The notes under the pieces were generated by a model. That model saw nothing but the letters and a program-made list of their open reading frames with translations. It was not told the DNA's origin and searched no databases. Below are positions 18,920 through 27,381 of a stretch of 64,000 nucleotides of DNA, piece by piece. The position numbers and the translations under genes were made by a program. Numbering within the stretch: position 1 is the stretch's first letter; every line of letters starts with the position of its first letter. The stretch comes from Streptococcus sanguinis SK1 = NCTC 7863 (lineage in GTDB: Bacteria; Bacillota; Bacilli; Lactobacillales; Streptococcaceae): positions 350,898-414,897 of the forward strand of contig NZ_GL878507.1 in the NCBI RefSeq assembly GCF_000194945.1, in the 5' to 3' direction.

Positions 18920-20056
18920 TTATTGTTTAACAAAAATTAGTGTTTGCTTACTAAAGGGCTGCAGTTTATTTTGAAGAGTTGCTCGAAATGCATCAGTCAT
19001 AACCTCATAGACGATGATAATTTGGTCATAATGACGTTCAATATCGTAAAGGAAAGTCACTCTATTCGTTTCGTAAGCACTGGCCAAAGCTAAGCCGTTA
19101 TGGAAAAGATAGTTGTCTTCACTGGAGAGGGAAATGGGACTTCTTGTGGTGGAGCGAACCTCTGCATCAAGTTCTTGGGCTAGTCTAATTGGTAACCACA
19201 TGTTTTCCTCAGTTCCAATGACAGCTATTGTTTCTTTTTTAGATTTCCGAGAGACTTGCGAAGTCAATCGATTTAGAGCAGTTTCTTGGAAGACTAAAAA
19301 CTCTTCTTTAGTGAGACCTGTTCGAGGATTGAGGTTGTCAGATAAATGATAGTGAACGTCTGAAGTTAGTCTTGGTTTTTCCAGTGTTGTTTCTTTCAGC
19401 TCTATGAGAGGAGTATTATCTCTCATTTGACCACTGACTAGGTATATTCTTTTGATTCCTTTTTCTTGAAAAATCTTACGATTCTTTGTATTTTGCCAGT
19501 TTAATATAGAAGCGGCTGCAAAAGAAATACTGTCTTTAATTTTTTGAAATTTTTCAATAAAGTTAACAATTGTATTTCCTGTTGTTATTTCATCTTCAAT
19601 AAACAAAACAGTATCGTAGTCAGGAATATCTGAGCGGTAATATAATTTTTGTTTGCTTGCATGTGAATGCTCTTCTTCGAAAGAGATATTTTGGATATCC
19701 GTATTAATGCTTTCTCGAGTAGTCTGTAAATAAAAGACAGTATTCAAATCTTTGTTTTCCAAGGCCATATGCATGATTGCCTGGGCGATTCCAGTAGCCG
19801 TCTCAGAAAAACCAACAACTAAAATACGCTTGTCAGAAGGAATTTGCCTTTTTATTTCTTGATAGAGTTCGGAAAATAGCCGCAGCGTGTTATGGGCTTT
19901 AACAGGATAATGTTTAGCTTGATATTTATTAACAAATAAATAGTCTCGATTGGGATTATTACTTCGCTTGCAAATAGCAACCATATCATTGATAACGAAG
20001 GAACTCTTATTTTCTTCTATATTAACAAAATCTTCTACTTTTAAAAGATAGGTCAT
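18920..20056 (-). CDS. Phosphoribosyltransferase with TRSP domain
   Basis: The gene starts at the ATG at 20056 (GAAAGGA upstream); the protein has 378 residues. The N-terminal PRTase domain carries VVGFSETATGIAQAI (about 79-93) and the PRPP-binding loop FIEDEITTGNT (about 150-160). The C-terminal part holds the TRSP motif in RSTTRSPIS (about 310-318), the hallmark of the PRTase_2/TRSP pair in ter-type modules. It probably transfers a ribose-phosphate to an unknown acceptor. It is the first gene of the module, directly behind the strong promoter at 20102-20130. Confidence 0.9.
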   Translation of the reverse strand: MTYLLKVEDFVNIEENKSSFVINDMVAICKRSNNPNRDYLFVNKYQAKHYPVKAHNTLRLFSELYQEIKRQIPSDKRILVVGFSETATGIAQAIMHMALENKDLNTVFYLQTTRESINTDIQNISFEEEHSHASKQKLYYRSDIPDYDTVLFIEDEITTGNTIVNFIEKFQKIKDSISFAAASILNWQNTKNRKIFQEKGIKRIYLVSGQMRDNTPLIELKETTLEKPRLTSDVHYHLSDNLNPRTGLTKEEFLVFQETALNRLTSQVSRKSKKETIAVIGTEENMWLPIRLAQELDAEVRSTTRSPISLSSEDNYLFHNGLALASAYETNRVTFLYDIERHYDQIIIVYEVMTDAFRATLQNKLQPFSKQTLIFVKQ

Positions 20057-20101
20057 TATTATTCCTTTCAAAGTTTGCAATTAATTAACCTTTATTGTCT
20101 T

Positions 20102-20130
20102 AGTATATCACTAATTAGCTCAACTGTCAC
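20102..20130 (-). promoter_or_regulatory. Promoter P1 of the Ter module
   Basis: Minus strand: GTGACA (complement of 20125-20130), a 17-bp spacer, and an extended -10 TGATATACT whose hexamer TATACT is the complement of 20102-20107. It is divergent from the HD-domain gene promoter. Confidence 0.85.
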
Positions 20131-20174
20131 TTTAATACTTCAAACAAATCTGGACAATCTTATTAGTGCTATTG

Positions 20175-20183
20175 TGGTATAAT
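20175..20183 (+). promoter_or_regulatory. Extended -10 promoter of the HD hydrolase
   Basis: TGGTATAAT at 20175-20183 is a textbook extended -10 element. No good -35 sits at 17 bp, which extended -10 promoters tolerate. The leader is about 20 nt with AAAGGAG. Confidence 0.65.
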
Positions 20184-20210
20184 AATAAAAACATTTCAAA
20201 GGAGTTCCAC

Positions 20211-20801
20211 ATGCTTAAACGTCTACAACAGCAGCTGGCTTTTACCAATGAGCTGGAAAAACTGAAAGCCACTCATCGCAACAATCGGACCTTGGACGCT
20301 TATCGTTTTGAGAATTCTGCTGAGCATAGTTGGCAGGGTGCGCTCATGGCGCTAGTCTTTCAAGAATATATTCCCGAAGAAGTTAATCTGGAAAAGGTCA
20401 TGTCTATGTTACTGATTCATGATTTGGGCGAAATATATGCTGGTGATACCTTTATCTTTGACGACGTGGGCAAGAGCGATTCTTACGATAGAGAGCTTGA
20501 GTCCTTGAAAATCAGTTTGGATAAGCTGCCGTCAGATCAGCAGGATACCTTTTTAAAGCTCTGGCAGGAATTTGAGACCGGCATTAGCATAGAGGCTAAA
20601 TATGCCCGAGTGCTGGATGCTCTGGTTCCCCTGCTCAATCACTTGGAAGTCGCTCAGCCCCATGACAATCCTCATAGCCTGACCAAGTCGCAGGTCATCG
20701 CTAAGAAATCCTTTATCCAAGAAACCTCTTTAGCTCTTTGGGAATTAGCTCAGGAAGTTATTGATAGAAGTGTTGCTAAGGGACTTTACCTGGATGAATG
20801 A
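20211..20801 (+). CDS. HD-domain hydrolase (YfbR/HD_3-like 5'-nucleotidase)
   Basis: A 196-residue cytoplasmic HD phosphohydrolase. Metal-site residues are visible: H in AEHSWQGAL (about 38), HD in LIHDLGEIYAGD (about 70-71) and D in RVLDALVPL (about 143). This pattern matches the YfbR-like deoxynucleotide 5'-nucleotidases or related YedJ-type enzymes, which hydrolyse dNMPs; the substrate is inference. The ATG at 20211 was chosen for the AAAGGAG upstream and the promoter position; an in-frame upstream start would overlap the -10. Confidence 0.85.
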   Translation: MLKRLQQQLAFTNELEKLKATHRNNRTLDAYRFENSAEHSWQGALMALVFQEYIPEEVNLEKVMSMLLIHDLGEIYAGDTFIFDDVGKSDSYDRELESLKISLDKLPSDQQDTFLKLWQEFETGISIEAKYARVLDALVPLLNHLEVAQPHDNPHSLTKSQVIAKKSFIQETSLALWELAQEVIDRSVAKGLYLDE

Positions 20802-20833
20802 GGCTTAGGAACTTGCTCGCAGATAGAAAGTTT

Positions 20834-20857
20834 GAGACTGGTTGAACCAGTCTTTTC
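20834..20857 (+). terminator. Hairpin after the HD gene
   Basis: AGACTGGTT and AACCAGTCT form a perfect inverted repeat around a single G, followed by TTTTC. The recJ -10 (TATAAT at 20862-20867, preceded by TG for an extended element) starts a few bases downstream. Confidence 0.6.
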
Positions 20858-20906
20858 ATGTTATAATATTCAGACAAGATTGAACGGAGAAAGTGTTTCA
20901 CTTATC

Positions 20907-23129
20907 ATGATTAGCTCAAAATACGACTGGCAGTTTGCCACAAATTTTACAGACGAAAAATTTTTAAAAAAGGCCAAGAAAGCCAGATTGGAACCTGCCG
21001 CTGCCAGTCTTCTTTACCAAAGAGGTGTGCAGACTGAAGAGGCTTTACAGGAATTTTTGGAGCCTAGTTTAGACCAGCTTCATGACCCTTATGACCTGCA
21101 TGATATGGAGCGGGCAGTGGAGCGCATTCGTGCAGCGATTGAGAATTACGAGCAGATTTTGATCTATGGCGATTATGATGCTGATGGGATGACCTCGGCA
21201 TCGATTGTCAAGGAAGCCTTGGAGCAGCTGGGGGCTGAGTGTCAGGTCTATCTGCCCAATCGCTTTACGGATGGCTATGGTCCTAATAGCAGTGTTTATA
21301 AGTATTTTATTGAAAATCAAGGCATCTCGCTCATTATTACAGTGGATAATGGCGTGGCGGGCCTTGAAGCTATCGAACTGGCCAAGTCTCTGGGCGTAGA
21401 TGTCATCGTGACGGATCACCACTCCATGCCTGAGGAGTTGCCAAATGCTTATGCGATCGTCCATCCGGAACATAGCGGTGCGGATTATCCTTTCAAGCAT
21501 TTGGCTGGCTGTGGGGTGGCTTTTAAGCTTGCAACAGCCTTGTTGGAAGAAGTACAAGTCGAACTTTTGGACTTAGTTGCCATTGGTACCATTGCTGATA
21601 TGGTCAGTCTGACGGGGGAAAATCGGATTTTGGTTAAATATGGCCTTTCCGTCCTCAAAAATACCCAGCGGGTGGGTCTTCAGGAACTCTTCAAAATTGC
21701 AGGTATTCAGCCAGACGAACTGGATGAAGAAACGGTTGGCTTCCAGCTTGCTCCCCGACTCAACGCCTTGGGACGGCTGGATGATCCAAATCCAGCGGTT
21801 GAGCTTTTAACAGGCTTTGACGACGAAAAAGCTCGTGACATTGCACTTATGATCAATCAGAAAAATGACGAGCGTAAGGAAATCGTCCAGCAGATTTATG
21901 AAGAAGCACAAACCATGCTGGATCCTAAGAGACCAGTGCAGGTGTTGGCTAAGGAAGGCTGGAATCCTGGTGTGCTAGGGATTGTCGCTGGGCGCTTGTT
22001 GGAAGAGCTGCACCAGCCAGTCATAGTGCTTAATATTGAGGATGGCATCGCTAAGGGCAGCGCCCGCAGTATTGAAGCGGTCAATATTTTTGAAGCCTTG
22101 GACAGTCATCGTGATCTCTTTGTAGCTTTTGGTGGCCATGCTGGAGCGGCTGGAATGACTCTTGAAGCAGACAAACTAGCAGAGCTATCTGATATCCTGA
22201 CAGCCTACATCTTAGACAATGATTTAGATTTGACTGGTAAAACAGCCCTGTACTTGGATGAGGAGTTGTACTTGCCAGAACTGACCCTTGACACACTCAA
22301 AAGTTTTGAAAGACTGGCTCCTTTTGGTATGGATAATAAGAAGCCGCTTTTTTACCTCAAGGACTTTAAAGTGGACAATGCTCGGACTATGGGGGCTGGC
22401 AATAGCCATCTCAAGCTAAAAATTTCTCAACAAGATTCTACTTTTGAAGTAGTAGCTTTTGGGCAAGGAAGCCTGGCGACAGAGTTTGCCCAAACCAAGA
22501 ATCTGGAGCTGGCTGTCAGCCTCTCTGTCAATAAATGGAATGGACAGACCAGTCTCCAGCTCATGCTGGTAGATGCTCGTGTGGACGGCGTTCAGCTTTT
22601 CAATATCCGCAGCAAAAATGCGACGCTGCCTGACAAGGTTCCAGTCTTGCGTTTCACAGAGGAGTTGCCAGATTTGACAAATAGCAGAGCGGTTGTGGTT
22701 TATGACCTGCCTGATGATTTGAAGGTCTTGAAGAAGATTCTTCAATCACAGGATTTTGAAGCGATTTACTTTAAGAATGAGATTGCCAAGCCTTACTATC
22801 TGACTGGTTATGGCAACCGTGAGCAATTTGCCAAACTCTACAAGACTATCTATCAGTTTCCCGAGTTTGATGTACGCTATAAGCTTAAGGATCTAGCAGC
22901 TTATCTGAAAATTGACCCAATTCTCTTGGTCAAAATGATTCAAATTTTTGAAGAGCTGGGCTTTGTCAGCATCAAAGAAGGCGTCATGACGGTCAATAAG
23001 GAAGCTGAAAAGAAAGAAATTGACAGTAGTCACATTTACCAAGACCTCAAGCGCCTAGTCAAAGAACAAGAACTCATGGCACTGGGAACTGTGCAGGAGA
23101 TTTATAATTATTTGATGGAAGCAGACTGA
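20907..23129 (+). CDS. recJ: Single-stranded-DNA exonuclease RecJ
   Basis: RecJ degrades ssDNA 5' to 3' in recombination and mismatch repair. The 740-residue protein (MISSKYDWQFA start) contains the DHH-family motifs: GDYDADGMTS (about 88-97), VTDHHSMPEE, a Cys/Gly-rich region LAGCGVAFKLA, and the DHHA1 motif FGGHAGAAGMTL. The C-terminal OB-fold and an extra C-terminal domain (about 540-740) are typical of Firmicute RecJ. Start choice: ATG at 20907 fits the family's N-terminus, though its SD (GGAGAAAG) is distant; an upstream in-frame start would fall before the TATAAT. Confidence 0.94.
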   Translation: MISSKYDWQFATNFTDEKFLKKAKKARLEPAAASLLYQRGVQTEEALQEFLEPSLDQLHDPYDLHDMERAVERIRAAIENYEQILIYGDYDADGMTSASIVKEALEQLGAECQVYLPNRFTDGYGPNSSVYKYFIENQGISLIITVDNGVAGLEAIELAKSLGVDVIVTDHHSMPEELPNAYAIVHPEHSGADYPFKHLAGCGVAFKLATALLEEVQVELLDLVAIGTIADMVSLTGENRILVKYGLSVLKNTQRVGLQELFKIAGIQPDELDEETVGFQLAPRLNALGRLDDPNPAVELLTGFDDEKARDIALMINQKNDERKEIVQQIYEEAQTMLDPKRPVQVLAKEGWNPGVLGIVAGRLLEELHQPVIVLNIEDGIAKGSARSIEAVNIFEALDSHRDLFVAFGGHAGAAGMTLEADKLAELSDILTAYILDNDLDLTGKTALYLDEELYLPELTLDTLKSFERLAPFGMDNKKPLFYLKDFKVDNARTMGAGNSHLKLKISQQDSTFEVVAFGQGSLATEFAQTKNLELAVSLSVNKWNGQTSLQLMLVDARVDGVQLFNIRSKNATLPDKVPVLRFTEELPDLTNSRAVVVYDLPDDLKVLKKILQSQDFEAIYFKNEIAKPYYLTGYGNREQFAKLYKTIYQFPEFDVRYKLKDLAAYLKIDPILLVKMIQIFEELGFVSIKEGVMTVNKEAEKKEIDSSHIYQDLKRLVKEQELMALGTVQEIYNYLMEAD

Positions 23130-23173
23130 AAATTGTTCAGCTAATCTCGTTAAAAAGTGAGTGTCTTGGACCT

Positions 23174-23307
23174 ATGGCTCAGCATGTTAGGGAAAAGGAA
23201 GTTTCGCTCTTGGAACTAGTAGAAAAACGATTATAAAGAATAACCAACTCAATCCCAGCCTCAATGTGATGGTCTATGAATGGCTCAGACATGATTTTTC
23301 AGATTAA
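23174..23307 (+). pseudogene. Remnant of an amidase (GatA-like) N-terminus
   Basis: Translation from 23174 gives MAQHVREKEVSLLELVEK and then meets a stop; shifting by one base in the A5 run at 23223-23227 gives TIIKNNQLNPSLNVMVYE before ending. These two pieces join into the classic amidase-signature family N-terminus (EVSxLELV...LNPxLNA). Only about 45 residues remain, with no catalytic Ser-Ser-Lys region, so it is a fossil fragment between recJ and apt. Confidence 0.75.
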
Positions 23308-23339
23308 ATAATAGATACCAATAAAAAGTAAGTTTTCTG

Positions 23340-23368
23340 TTACCATTTGGATGAAAAAGTGATATAAT
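23340..23368 (+). promoter_or_regulatory. Promoter of apt
   Basis: TTACCA at 23340-23345, a 17-bp spacer and TATAAT at 23363-23368. It gives a short leader to the ATG at 23404. Confidence 0.7.
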
Positions 23369-23403
23369 AGAGAGTAAAAAATTTTTTTGAAAGAAAGTAT
23401 ATC

Positions 23404-23916
23404 ATGAATTTAAAAGACTACATTGCAACAATCGAAAATTATCCAAAGGAAGGCGTGACATTCCGTGATATCAGCCCATTGATGGCAGATGGAAATGCTT
23501 ACAGTTACGCTGTTCGTGAGATTGTTCAATATGCGACAGACAAGAAGATTGACATGATTGTTGGACCGGAAGCTCGTGGCTTTATCGTGGGCTGTCCAGT
23601 TGCCTTTGAATTAGGAATCGGCTTTGCTCCAGTCCGCAAGCCTGGTAAGCTTCCTCGTGAGGTTATCTCAGCTGACTATGAAAAAGAGTATGGTGTTGAT
23701 ACCCTGACCATGCATGCGGATGCTATCAAGCCAGGTCAGCGCGTTCTAATCGTAGATGACCTTCTTGCGACTGGTGGAACAGTGAAAGCAACGATTGAGA
23801 TGATTGAGCGTCTTGGCGGTGTAGTGGCTGGCTGCGCCTTCCTCATTGAGCTGGATGAGCTCAAGGGTCGCGAAGTTATCGGCGATTACGACTACAAGGT
23901 TCTGATGCACTATTAA
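23404..23916 (+). CDS. apt: Adenine phosphoribosyltransferase
   Basis: Apt salvages adenine with PRPP to AMP. The 170-residue protein has the family length, the [13 protein letters not shown] opening (about 17-29), EARGFIVG (about 57-64), RKPGKLP (about 78-84) and the PRPP loop [13 protein letters not shown] (about 118-130). GAAAGAAAG precedes the ATG. The gene is monocistronic with its own promoter. Confidence 0.97.
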   Translation: MNLKDYIATIENYPKEGVTFRDISPLMADGNAYSYAVREIVQYATDKKIDMIVGPEARGFIVGCPVAFELGIGFAPVRKPGKLPREVISADYEKEYGVDTLTMHADAIKPGQRVLIVDDLLATGGTVKATIEMIERLGGVVAGCAFLIELDELKGREVIGDYDYKVLMHY

Positions 23917-23952
23917 TACATAGTTTCTAGCTATATCTAGTTAGAGAAAAAG

Positions 23953-23969
23953 TATAATTGAAAACTATA
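23953..23969 (+). promoter_or_regulatory. MET-box operator upstream of metA
   Basis: TATAATTGAAAACTATA matches the streptococcal MET-box consensus TATAGTTTSAAACTATA at 14 of 17 positions. The LysR-type regulator MtaR/MetR uses this site to control methionine genes in streptococci. The site overlaps the -35 of the metA promoter. Confidence 0.7.
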
Positions 23970-23986
23970 TCTCCTTTCAGTATAAT
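23958..23986 (+). promoter_or_regulatory. Promoter of metA
   Basis: TTGAAA at 23958-23963, 17-bp spacer, TATAAT at 23981-23986. Confidence 0.85.
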
Positions 23987-24010
23987 GAAAGTACATTGGA
24001 TAAACAAAGA

Positions 24011-24040
24011 ATAGGCTGGAAAAGTATTTCCAAGCCTTTC
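24011..24040 (+). terminator. Leader hairpin upstream of metA
   Basis: AGGCTGGAAA and TTTCCAAGCCT pair with one bulged A, followed by TTTC only. It lies downstream of the metA promoter, so it is either a weak attenuator or the apt terminator. A stronger role is not supported. Confidence 0.45.
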
Positions 24041-24063
24041 TAACGATTGAAGGAGATATTTTC

Positions 24064-25005
24064 ATGCCAATTAAGATTGATAAGAAACTGCCAGCTGTTG
24101 ACATTTTAAGTTCTGAGAATATCTTTGTCATGGATGATGATAGGGCGGACCATCAGGATATCCGCCCTCTGAATATTCTGGTACTCAATCTCATGCCCCA
24201 GAAAATGGTGACGGAGACTCAGATACTGCGCCATTTGGCTAATACCCCGCTGCAGTTGACTATTGACTTCCTCTACATGAGCTCTCATCAGTCTAAAACG
24301 ACACGTGCAGAGCATATGGAGACTTTCTATAAGACTTTTGATGAGGTTAAAAATCGCTATTTTGATGGCTTGATTATCACTGGTGCGCCAGTAGAACATC
24401 TGCCATTTGAATCAGTGGACTACTGGGAAGAGTTCCAGCAGGTGATTGAATGGTCCAAGACCCATGTCTTTTCGACTCTGCATATTTGCTGGGGAGCTCA
24501 GGCTGGACTTTACGCTCGCTACGGCGTGGACAAGCACCAGATGACGCGCAAATTATCGGGTGTCTATAGCCAGTCATCTGATAGCAGCAATCTGCTTTTT
24601 CGTGGTTTTGACGATGAGTTTTATGCACCGCATTCCCGTCATACTGAAGTTCTGAAGGAAGATATTGTCAATCTGACCAATCTGGAAATTCTCTCATATG
24701 GTGAAGATACGGGTCTCTCTGTATTGGCTAGCCGGGACTTGCGAGAGGTGTATAGTTTCGGTCATATGGAATACGACCGCGATACTCTATCCAAGGAGTA
24801 TTTCCGCGATTTGAAGGCAGGGAAGAATCCACATATTCCAGAGAATTATTTCAAAAACGATGATGTCCATACGACACCGGCCTTGTGCTGGAGTTCGGCC
24901 GCGGCACTCTTTTTCAGCAATTGGGTCAATTATGCTGTCTATCAGGAGACACCTTTCGACTGGGAGAGCCCTGAAAATGATGTATCGTTTTTTGCTTATC
25001 TATAA
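24064..25005 (+). CDS. metA: Homoserine O-acyltransferase MetA
   Basis: MetA acylates homoserine, the first committed step of methionine biosynthesis. The 313-residue protein (normal length) has [16 protein letters not shown] (about 36-51), [10 protein letters not shown] (about 105-114), the nucleophile Cys in [16 protein letters not shown] (about residue 142), the catalytic-triad His in PHSRHTE, and the Glu in [12 protein letters not shown]. Acetyl- versus succinyl-CoA preference depends on residue 111-112 context and cannot be settled by eye; many Firmicute enzymes use acetyl-CoA. GAAGGAG SD; MET-box upstream. Confidence 0.95.
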   Translation: MPIKIDKKLPAVDILSSENIFVMDDDRADHQDIRPLNILVLNLMPQKMVTETQILRHLANTPLQLTIDFLYMSSHQSKTTRAEHMETFYKTFDEVKNRYFDGLIITGAPVEHLPFESVDYWEEFQQVIEWSKTHVFSTLHICWGAQAGLYARYGVDKHQMTRKLSGVYSQSSDSSNLLFRGFDDEFYAPHSRHTEVLKEDIVNLTNLEILSYGEDTGLSVLASRDLREVYSFGHMEYDRDTLSKEYFRDLKAGKNPHIPENYFKNDDVHTTPALCWSSAAALFFSNWVNYAVYQETPFDWESPENDVSFFAYL

Positions 25006-25013
25006 GAGGTGAC

Positions 25014-25694
25014 ATGACTTATTTATCAGCTTTTAAATCGGGCAATCTTGTAATCCCGAGTGCCCTTCTTTTGCATTTTAAGGACATCTTTGATTCCAGC
25101 GATGATTTTTTGGTCTGGCAGTTTTTCTATCTGCAAAATACGACTTCTCTAGAAGAGCTGGCGCCTAGTCAGATTGCTGAGCATGTTGGTAAGACTCTGT
25201 CAGAAGTCAATCGCTCTATGTCTCATCTGACTGAGAAAGGTCTCTTGCAGTATAAGACCATTGAGCTGAATGGAGAGACAGAGGTTATCTTTGATGCTTC
25301 ACCGGCTTTAGAAAAGCTGGATGAACTGCTGGCAGCTAAAAGCGGTCATCAGACTGTGGCAAAGGCACCTCAGAATGTCTTGAAAGATTTGGTTGAGACC
25401 TTTCAGCAGGAGTTGGGCCGTCTCCTGACACCCTTTGAAATTGAGGACTTGACCAAGACTGTTCAAGACGACAAAACCAATCCTGACTTGGTCAAGGCTG
25501 CCCTTCGTGAGGCTGTGTTTAATGGCAAGGCCAACTGGAAGTATATTCAGGCTATCTTGCGTAATTGGCGCAAGGAAGGCATCACTACGCTTGCTCAGGT
25601 TGAAGCCAAACGGGAAGAACGTGAAGCAGCTAACCCTCAAAATGTGACAGTTTCAGATGATTTCCTCAATGCCATGAATTTGTGGAAGGACTGA
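25014..25694 (+). CDS. DnaD-family replication protein
   Basis: A 226-residue protein with an N-terminal winged-helix part (about 1-95; APSQIAEHVGKTLSEVNRSMSHLTEKGLLQY) and a C-terminal DnaB_2/DnaD domain (about 125-195; LGRLLTPFEIEDLTKTV...AVFNGKANWKYIQAILRNW), with the YIQAILRNW motif of the family. DnaD acts in primosome loading at oriC and restart forks. It lies 8 bp after metA. The assignment as DnaD rather than another DnaB_2 protein is by length and motif. Confidence 0.9.
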   Translation: MTYLSAFKSGNLVIPSALLLHFKDIFDSSDDFLVWQFFYLQNTTSLEELAPSQIAEHVGKTLSEVNRSMSHLTEKGLLQYKTIELNGETEVIFDASPALEKLDELLAAKSGHQTVAKAPQNVLKDLVETFQQELGRLLTPFEIEDLTKTVQDDKTNPDLVKAALREAVFNGKANWKYIQAILRNWRKEGITTLAQVEAKREEREAANPQNVTVSDDFLNAMNLWKD

Positions 25695-25712
25695 CTTTAT
25701 TAGATTTATAGT

Positions 25713-25745
25713 GGCCTGTTAGATATGACAGGCCCTTGGTTTTAT
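25713..25745 (+). terminator. Rho-independent terminator
   Basis: GGCCTGT and ACAGGCC form a 7-bp stem around TAGATATG, followed by CTTGGTTTTAT. Confidence 0.75.
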
Positions 25746-25761
25746 AAAAAAGGAGAAAAGT

Positions 25762-26550
25762 ATGACCTATCAATTGCCAAAAGTTTGGTCTGCTGCGGAC
25801 AGCGACCAAGGAAAATTTTCAGGTATCAATCAGCCTACTGCTGGCGCGCGCTTTGAGCAGAAGCTTCCTGTCGGTAAAGAGCCTTTTCAGCTATATTCAC
25901 TTGGAACTCCAAATGGGGTCAAGGTGACGATTATGCTAGAGGAACTACTGGCAGCAGGGGTGACAGAGGCAGCCTATGACGTCTATAAGATCAGCATCAT
26001 GGACGGCGACCAGTTTGGCTCAGATTTTGTGAAACTTAATCCCAACTCTAAGATTCCGGCCTTGTTGGATCAGTCAGGTCATAAGCCGATTCCTGTCTTC
26101 GAGTCAGCCAATATCCTACTCTATCTAGCAGAGAAGTTTGGAAAGTTGATTCCGTCAGATTTGGCTGGTCGGACTGAGGTGCTCAACTGGCTCTTCTGGC
26201 AGACTGGCGCGGCGCCCTTCTTGGGTGGCGGATTTGGTCATTTCTTTAACTATGCTCCAGAAAAGCTAGAATATCCTATCAATCGTTTTACCATGGAAGC
26301 CAAGCGACAGCTGGATTTATTGGACAAAGAATTAGCAAAGAAAGCTTATATCGCTGGAGATGACTACAGTATTGCTGATATTGCTATCTGGTCTTGGTAT
26401 GGGCAGTTGGTGCAGGATAAGCTCTATCCAGGCGCAGCTGAGTTCTTGGATGCCACCTACTACAAACACCTATCTGCTTGGGCGGAGAAGATTGCAGCTC
26501 GTTCGGCAGTCCAGCGCGGTTTAGCTGCCGAGTATCAGGAAATTAAATAA
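25762..26550 (+). CDS. YghU-type glutathione S-transferase (disulfide-bond reductase-like)
   Basis: This 262-residue protein follows the Nu-class GST YghU pattern: an N-terminal arm, thioredoxin-like domain with LYSLGTPNGVKVTIMLEEL (about 49-67), NPNSKIPALLD (about 94-104) and FESANILLYLAEKFG (about 112-126), then an all-helical domain with NWLFWQTGAAPFLGGGFGHFFNYAP. YghU-like enzymes reduce organic hydroperoxides or disulfides with glutathione. AAGGAG SD. It is monocistronic between two terminators. Confidence 0.92.
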   Translation: MTYQLPKVWSAADSDQGKFSGINQPTAGARFEQKLPVGKEPFQLYSLGTPNGVKVTIMLEELLAAGVTEAAYDVYKISIMDGDQFGSDFVKLNPNSKIPALLDQSGHKPIPVFESANILLYLAEKFGKLIPSDLAGRTEVLNWLFWQTGAAPFLGGGFGHFFNYAPEKLEYPINRFTMEAKRQLDLLDKELAKKAYIAGDDYSIADIAIWSWYGQLVQDKLYPGAAEFLDATYYKHLSAWAEKIAARSAVQRGLAAEYQEIK

Positions 26551-26591
26551 ATAAGTGTCGGGTGGGAACATCCCATCACCAAGTGGCGAGA

Positions 26592-26627
26592 CAAAATCGG
26601 CTTATTAACAGGCTGATTTTTTCTCCG
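26592..26627 (+). terminator. Rho-independent terminator
   Basis: AAATCGGC pairs with GCTGATTT (one G-T) around TTATTAACAG, followed by a T6 run. A further GGTGGGA/TCCCATCACC hairpin lies at 26558-26580. Confidence 0.75.
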
Positions 26628-26691
26628 CTGCTTTTTTTATACCCTTAAAAATGATATACTGAATAGAAGAATGTTTAGAAAAGAGTAAGCA

Positions 26692-27381
26692 ATGCAAAAA
26701 AAGACTATTTCCCAGCGCTTGGAGCGAGTGGCTGCTTTTGTGCCGGATGGGGCAAAGTTGCTGGATGTTGGGAGCGATCACGCCTATCTGCCTATTTACC
26801 TGATTCAGGAAGGACGGATTGAGAAGGCTCTGGCTGGAGAAGTGGTAGAGGGGCCTTTTCAGTCTGCCCAGAAAAATGTGGCAGAGCATGGGCTGACGGA
26901 GCAGATTGAGGTTCGTCTTGCCAATGGTCTGGCGGCTTTTGAAGCGGAAGATCAGATTGACACCATCGTTATAGCTGGCATGGGTGGTCGCTTGATTTCA
27001 GAGATTTTGGAAAATGGCAGAGCTAAGCTTGGAGCTATTTCCCGCTTGATTTTGCAGCCTAATAACCGAGAGGATGAGCTTCGCAGCTGGCTGGTATCTA
27101 GCGGCTTTCGCTTGCTGGCTGAGGATATCTTAGAAGAGGCTGGTAAGTTTTACGAAATCCTAGTGGCAGAAGCCGGCCAGCAAACTTTGACAGAGCAAGA
27201 AAAACGCTTCGGGCCTTTCCTGCTAAAAAAGCAATCGTCTGTTTTTCAGTTAAGATGGCAGAAAGAACTGAAGAAACTTGAAGGAGCTCTAGCCCATATC
27301 CCAGAAAAGAATCAGCTGGAACGCTCTGCTATGTCCCAAAAAATCGAAAATATCAAGGAGGTGCTCCATGTTAGCAAGTGA
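26692..27381 (+). CDS. trmK: tRNA (adenine22-N1)-methyltransferase TrmK
   Basis: TrmK methylates N1 of A22 in tRNAs. The 229-residue protein has [15 protein letters not shown] (about 23-37) as the SAM motif, the NGL and AGMGGRL catalytic-site motif (about 100-106), and the C-terminal coiled-coil region. Its C-terminus overlaps nif3 by 14 bp, the usual Firmicute trmK-nif3 arrangement. A plausible -10 (TATACT) is at 26652-26657. Confidence 0.94.
   Translation: MQKKTISQRLERVAAFVPDGAKLLDVGSDHAYLPIYLIQEGRIEKALAGEVVEGPFQSAQKNVAEHGLTEQIEVRLANGLAAFEAEDQIDTIVIAGMGGRLISEILENGRAKLGAISRLILQPNNREDELRSWLVSSGFRLLAEDILEEAGKFYEILVAEAGQQTLTEQEKRFGPFLLKKQSSVFQLRWQKELKKLEGALAHIPEKNQLERSAMSQKIENIKEVLHVSK

Noticed and set aside
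7865..20056. Calling the locus tellurite resistance
   Set aside because: The ter name is historical. Most homologous loci are general stress or predicted biosynthetic modules, and nothing here shows tellurite specificity.
23940..24063. T-box or SAM riboswitch ahead of metA
   Set aside because: The leader is too short (about 70 nt) and lacks the T-box sequence or SAM-type pairing; a MET-box explains regulation better.
24106..24628. Two minus-strand frames inside metA
   Set aside because: Shadows of the MetA coding sequence.
26558..26580. GGTGGGA/TCCCATCACC hairpin as a regulatory RNA
   Set aside because: Short, next to a better terminator, and without any downstream control signal.
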